DNA of 64,000 bases from Mucilaginibacter sp. (GTDB lineage: Bacteria; Bacteroidota; Bacteroidia; Sphingobacteriales; Sphingobacteriaceae). Made by a program: the position numbers and the translations under genes. The DNA is taken from NCBI RefSeq assembly GCF_028288225.1, contig NZ_JAQBOC010000095.1, forward strand, positions 100,151-164,150, written 5' to 3'. This document shows, in pieces, positions 62,398-64,000 of the stretch. Position 1 is the first letter of the stretch, and every line of letters starts with the position of its first letter. The notes under the pieces were generated by a model that worked only from the letters and a program-made list of their open reading frames with translations, was not told the origin of the DNA and made no database searches.

Positions 62398-63141
62398 ATG
62401 AAAAAGATCAGCATTCACTTTTTATTATTTCTTTCATCTTTGTTGATTTTAACTAAAGCGTATCCACAAACTAATGATAAAAATTATCATATAAAAGATC
62501 CAGTAGGTCAATACAAATCTAATGAGGGGCTGGAGTTTGTTATTGGAAAAGACAGCTCTTTCTGTATGTTGAAAGGGCACAATAAAGCCTTTGATGCGGC
62601 CATCTCTGGTTGTGACACAATTTCAAAAGGGACTTGGCATTTTTTTTCGAAATCGGCACTAAAGTTATCTAATGATAAAGCTTTTCAGAACGTTAGATTT
62701 AACATATCGGAGGAAAATAGATTATCCGGAGACAGCATTTATCTAAAGATAGACTTACCTAAAGATGATGCTTTTTTTGATGGGAGATTTAAATATCAAA
62801 TTACAGTAATGGGTAAAATAGATTTCTTGGAATCAACAGCCCATATTATAGTTCTTCCCAAGAAAAAGATATTTGAAAACGGTAATCTGTATTATCATTT
62901 GGGTCTAACAATTCAGGATCTTTCTCCACTTAATTGTAAATTGAATGGAAGATGTTATCAGCGAATTTATTTCAACATCTTTGATGACTATAAATTAGAT
63001 ACAAAGTCAAACTATTTTACGATAAAACTCACTGACTTTAACGATTGTTATGTTGAACGTGCGGATGTCGATAACCAATTAGTATTTACTACTAAAAATA
63101 AGGTGTATTGGCAAGATGTTGACTTTGTAAGAGTAAAATAG
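62398..63141 (+). CDS. Secreted hypothetical protein downstream of an RHS remnant
   Basis: A 247-residue protein with an N-terminal signal peptide (MKKISIHFLLFLSSLLILTKAYP). The mature part is mainly beta-strand in pattern, with GxYxSxEGLEFVIGKDSSF near the start and YQRIYFNIFDDYKLD toward the end. No family recognised. Its position right after an RHS core relic raises the question of a past immunity role, but immunity proteins are seldom secreted. Composition is AT-rich like other accessory genes here. Confidence 0.6.
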   Translation: MKKISIHFLLFLSSLLILTKAYPQTNDKNYHIKDPVGQYKSNEGLEFVIGKDSSFCMLKGHNKAFDAAISGCDTISKGTWHFFSKSALKLSNDKAFQNVRFNISEENRLSGDSIYLKIDLPKDDAFFDGRFKYQITVMGKIDFLESTAHIIVLPKKKIFENGNLYYHLGLTIQDLSPLNCKLNGRCYQRIYFNIFDDYKLDTKSNYFTIKLTDFNDCYVERADVDNQLVFTTKNKVYWQDVDFVRVK

Positions 63142-63264
63142 AGACTGGGCTTGCGATTGCGAGATCTGGCCCAATCTGGCGAGGAGCAGCATAGGACAAA
63201 GAGATGGAGCGCTTGTGTGCCGAAGGAAGCTTAAAATAAATATTGGTAAAACTACAGCAAAAAA

Positions 63265-63297
63265 AAAAGCCCGGACTTAAAATAAATCCGGGCTTTT
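63265..63297 (-). terminator. Rho-independent terminator of the L21-L27 operon
   Basis: AAAAGCCCGGA at 63265-63275 pairs with TCCGGGCTTTT at 63287-63297, followed in the minus direction by a run of about ten T residues. Confidence 0.85.
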
Positions 63298-63319
63298 CAA
63301 TATGATTAGCTTATGCTGA

Positions 63320-63775
63320 TTACTCAGCTGCTTTTTCTTCCGTATCAGCTGCTTTCTTTTTAGGAGCAGCTGCTTTCTTTGCTTTTGGAGCTGCTTCTTC
63401 AGCAACAGGAGTTTCTTCAACTGCTGGTGCAGCTTCTGCTACAGGCACTTTTGCTTCAACTACTTTTTTCTCAGCTTTTACAATTGGTTTTGGTGCTGCA
63501 ACTTCAGCAACAGGCTCAAGCTCAAAAGGTAACACAGAAACGTATGAACGGTTGTCTGCTTTCTTTTTGAATGTTACAATACCTTCAGCCAATGCAAATA
63601 AGGTATGATCTCTGCCGATACCTACATTAAGGCCCGGATTGTGTTTGGTGCCACGCTGACGAACAATGATGTTACCTGCAATTGCCGGCTGACCACCAAA
63701 TATCTTGATACCTAAACGTTTGCTATGTGACTCGCGGCCGTTTCTGGAACTACCGGCCCCTTTTTTGTGTGCCAT
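63320..63775 (-). CDS. rpmA: 50S ribosomal protein L27 with long C-terminal tail
   Basis: The first 85 residues are a normal L27 (MAHKKGAGSSRNGRESHSKRLGIK, VGIGRDHTLFALAEGIVTFKKK). After that comes a tail of about 60 residues rich in Ala, Lys, Glu, Val and Pro (VEAKVPVAEAAPAVEE, AAPKAKKAAAPKKKAADTEE), not part of the standard protein. L27 lies at the peptidyl transferase centre. The N-terminus AHKKGAGSSRNGRES matches the mature form, so no cleaved extension is present. It follows rplU on the minus strand with 47 bp between. Confidence 0.95.
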   Translation of the reverse strand: MAHKKGAGSSRNGRESHSKRLGIKIFGGQPAIAGNIIVRQRGTKHNPGLNVGIGRDHTLFALAEGIVTFKKKADNRSYVSVLPFELEPVAEVAAPKPIVKAEKKVVEAKVPVAEAAPAVEETPVAEEAAPKAKKAAAPKKKAADTEEKAAE

Positions 63776-63822
63776 TTCTTAATATCTTTATGGAGCTATA
63801 ACGGCCCCCGATTAAACTTTAA

Positions 63823-64000
63823 TTATAATGTTATACCAGTGATCTCTATCTTGGTAAATTGCTGACGGTGACCGTTCTTTTTCTTGTAACCTTTTCTTCT
63901 TTTCTTTTTGAAGATAATTACTTTATCACCTTTTAAATGAGACAGGATCGTAGCAGATACCTTAGCGCTTTTCAAATCAGTTCCTAATTTGAATTTACCT
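63823..64000 (-). CDS. rplU: 50S ribosomal protein L21 (C-terminal part, runs off window)
   Basis: The last 58 codons of L21, ending VIIFKKKRRKGYKKKNGHRQQF (in part) and ITGITL, typical of the L21 C-terminus. The first gene of the rplU-rpmA operon, with the rest beyond the window. Confidence 0.92.
   Translation of the reverse strand, partial: GKFKLGTDLKSAKVSATILSHLKGDKVIIFKKKRRKGYKKKNGHRQQFTKIEITGITL

Noticed and set aside
63142..63260. GCGATTGCGAG/GGCGAGGAGC segment as a gene or RNA
   Set aside because: It looks like a degenerate REP fragment; no frame or structure supported more.
63379..63570. Leu/Gln-rich frame of 63 codons on the plus strand
   Set aside because: It is the antisense of the low-complexity L27 tail.
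1..64000. tRNA and rRNA genes
   Set aside because: No cloverleaf-type ends or conserved T-loop words stood out on a read of the intergenic regions; a tRNA search program should confirm absence.

Overview
The window looks like a chromosomal segment of a Bacteroidota bacterium, most likely Sphingobacteriaceae (Mucilaginibacter or Pedobacter type). Evidence: low to moderate GC; start sites without Shine-Dalgarno sequences; promoters of the TAnnTTTG type (before the SRP RNA, purB, nfuA and rnr); an ornithine transcarbamylase of the Bacteroides succinyl/acetylornithine class; a YpdA-type oxidoreductase; short secreted M1 peptidase; and many short intergenic repeats typical of this order.

Layout. 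1-2.7 kb: end of a ThuA-like gene, an unknown helical protein, an ECF sigma factor overlapping a membrane protein gene, and a GNAT acetyltransferase. 2.7-7.6 kb: accessory, AT-rich stretch with a DUF4411 PIN toxin plus XRE-ImmA/IrrE pair, DNA polymerase IV and two unknown genes. 8-11.5 kb: two tandem 2H phosphoesterase paralogues, the SRP RNA, a 193-bp inverted-repeat element, YpdA and a VOC protein. 11.6-17 kb: an arginine biosynthesis operon (leader peptide, GNAT, argG, argC, argD, argF) whose leader carries an Arg codon cluster and mutually exclusive hairpins. 17-26.7 kb: PaiB, NhaP-type antiporter, NDH-2, then argB-proC, aspartate kinase, phosphoglycerate mutase, acetate transporter. 26.7-35 kb: OmpA porin, a broken maleylpyruvate isomerase-like gene, OsmC, DinB-fold proteins, a SpmAB-like protein, TetR. 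35-42 kb: a complete tripartite RND efflux operon led by its own TetR gene, with a palindrome over the promoter. 42-64 kb: purB, nfuA, an alpha-2-macroglobulin/PBP1C pair, exonuclease, a fused Dpp-type ABC ATPase, RNase R, polyprenyl synthase, M1 peptidase and the L21-L27 ribosomal operon.

How it works together. The arg genes cover every step from glutamate to argininosuccinate except the N-acyl-citrulline deacylase; the GNAT gene is a candidate for the missing acylglutamate synthase, and Val at position 90 of ArgF favours succinylated intermediates. The A2M and PBP1C genes form the known periplasmic defence and repair pair. Four decayed genes or fragments are present: an MPI-like gene, a VapC-like PIN domain, an RHS core, and a frameshifted four-helix-bundle gene.

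The least explained feature is the repeat landscape. Several unrelated families of short degenerate repeats sit between genes, often as inverted pairs. Both four-helix-bundle (S23/IVP) genes are bracketed by inverted copies of a repeat, each by a different family. Two inverted G/C-rich pairs sit inside the arg operon, and one of them now encodes the ends of ArgG and ArgC. No tRNA, rRNA, CRISPR array or intact insertion sequence was seen.
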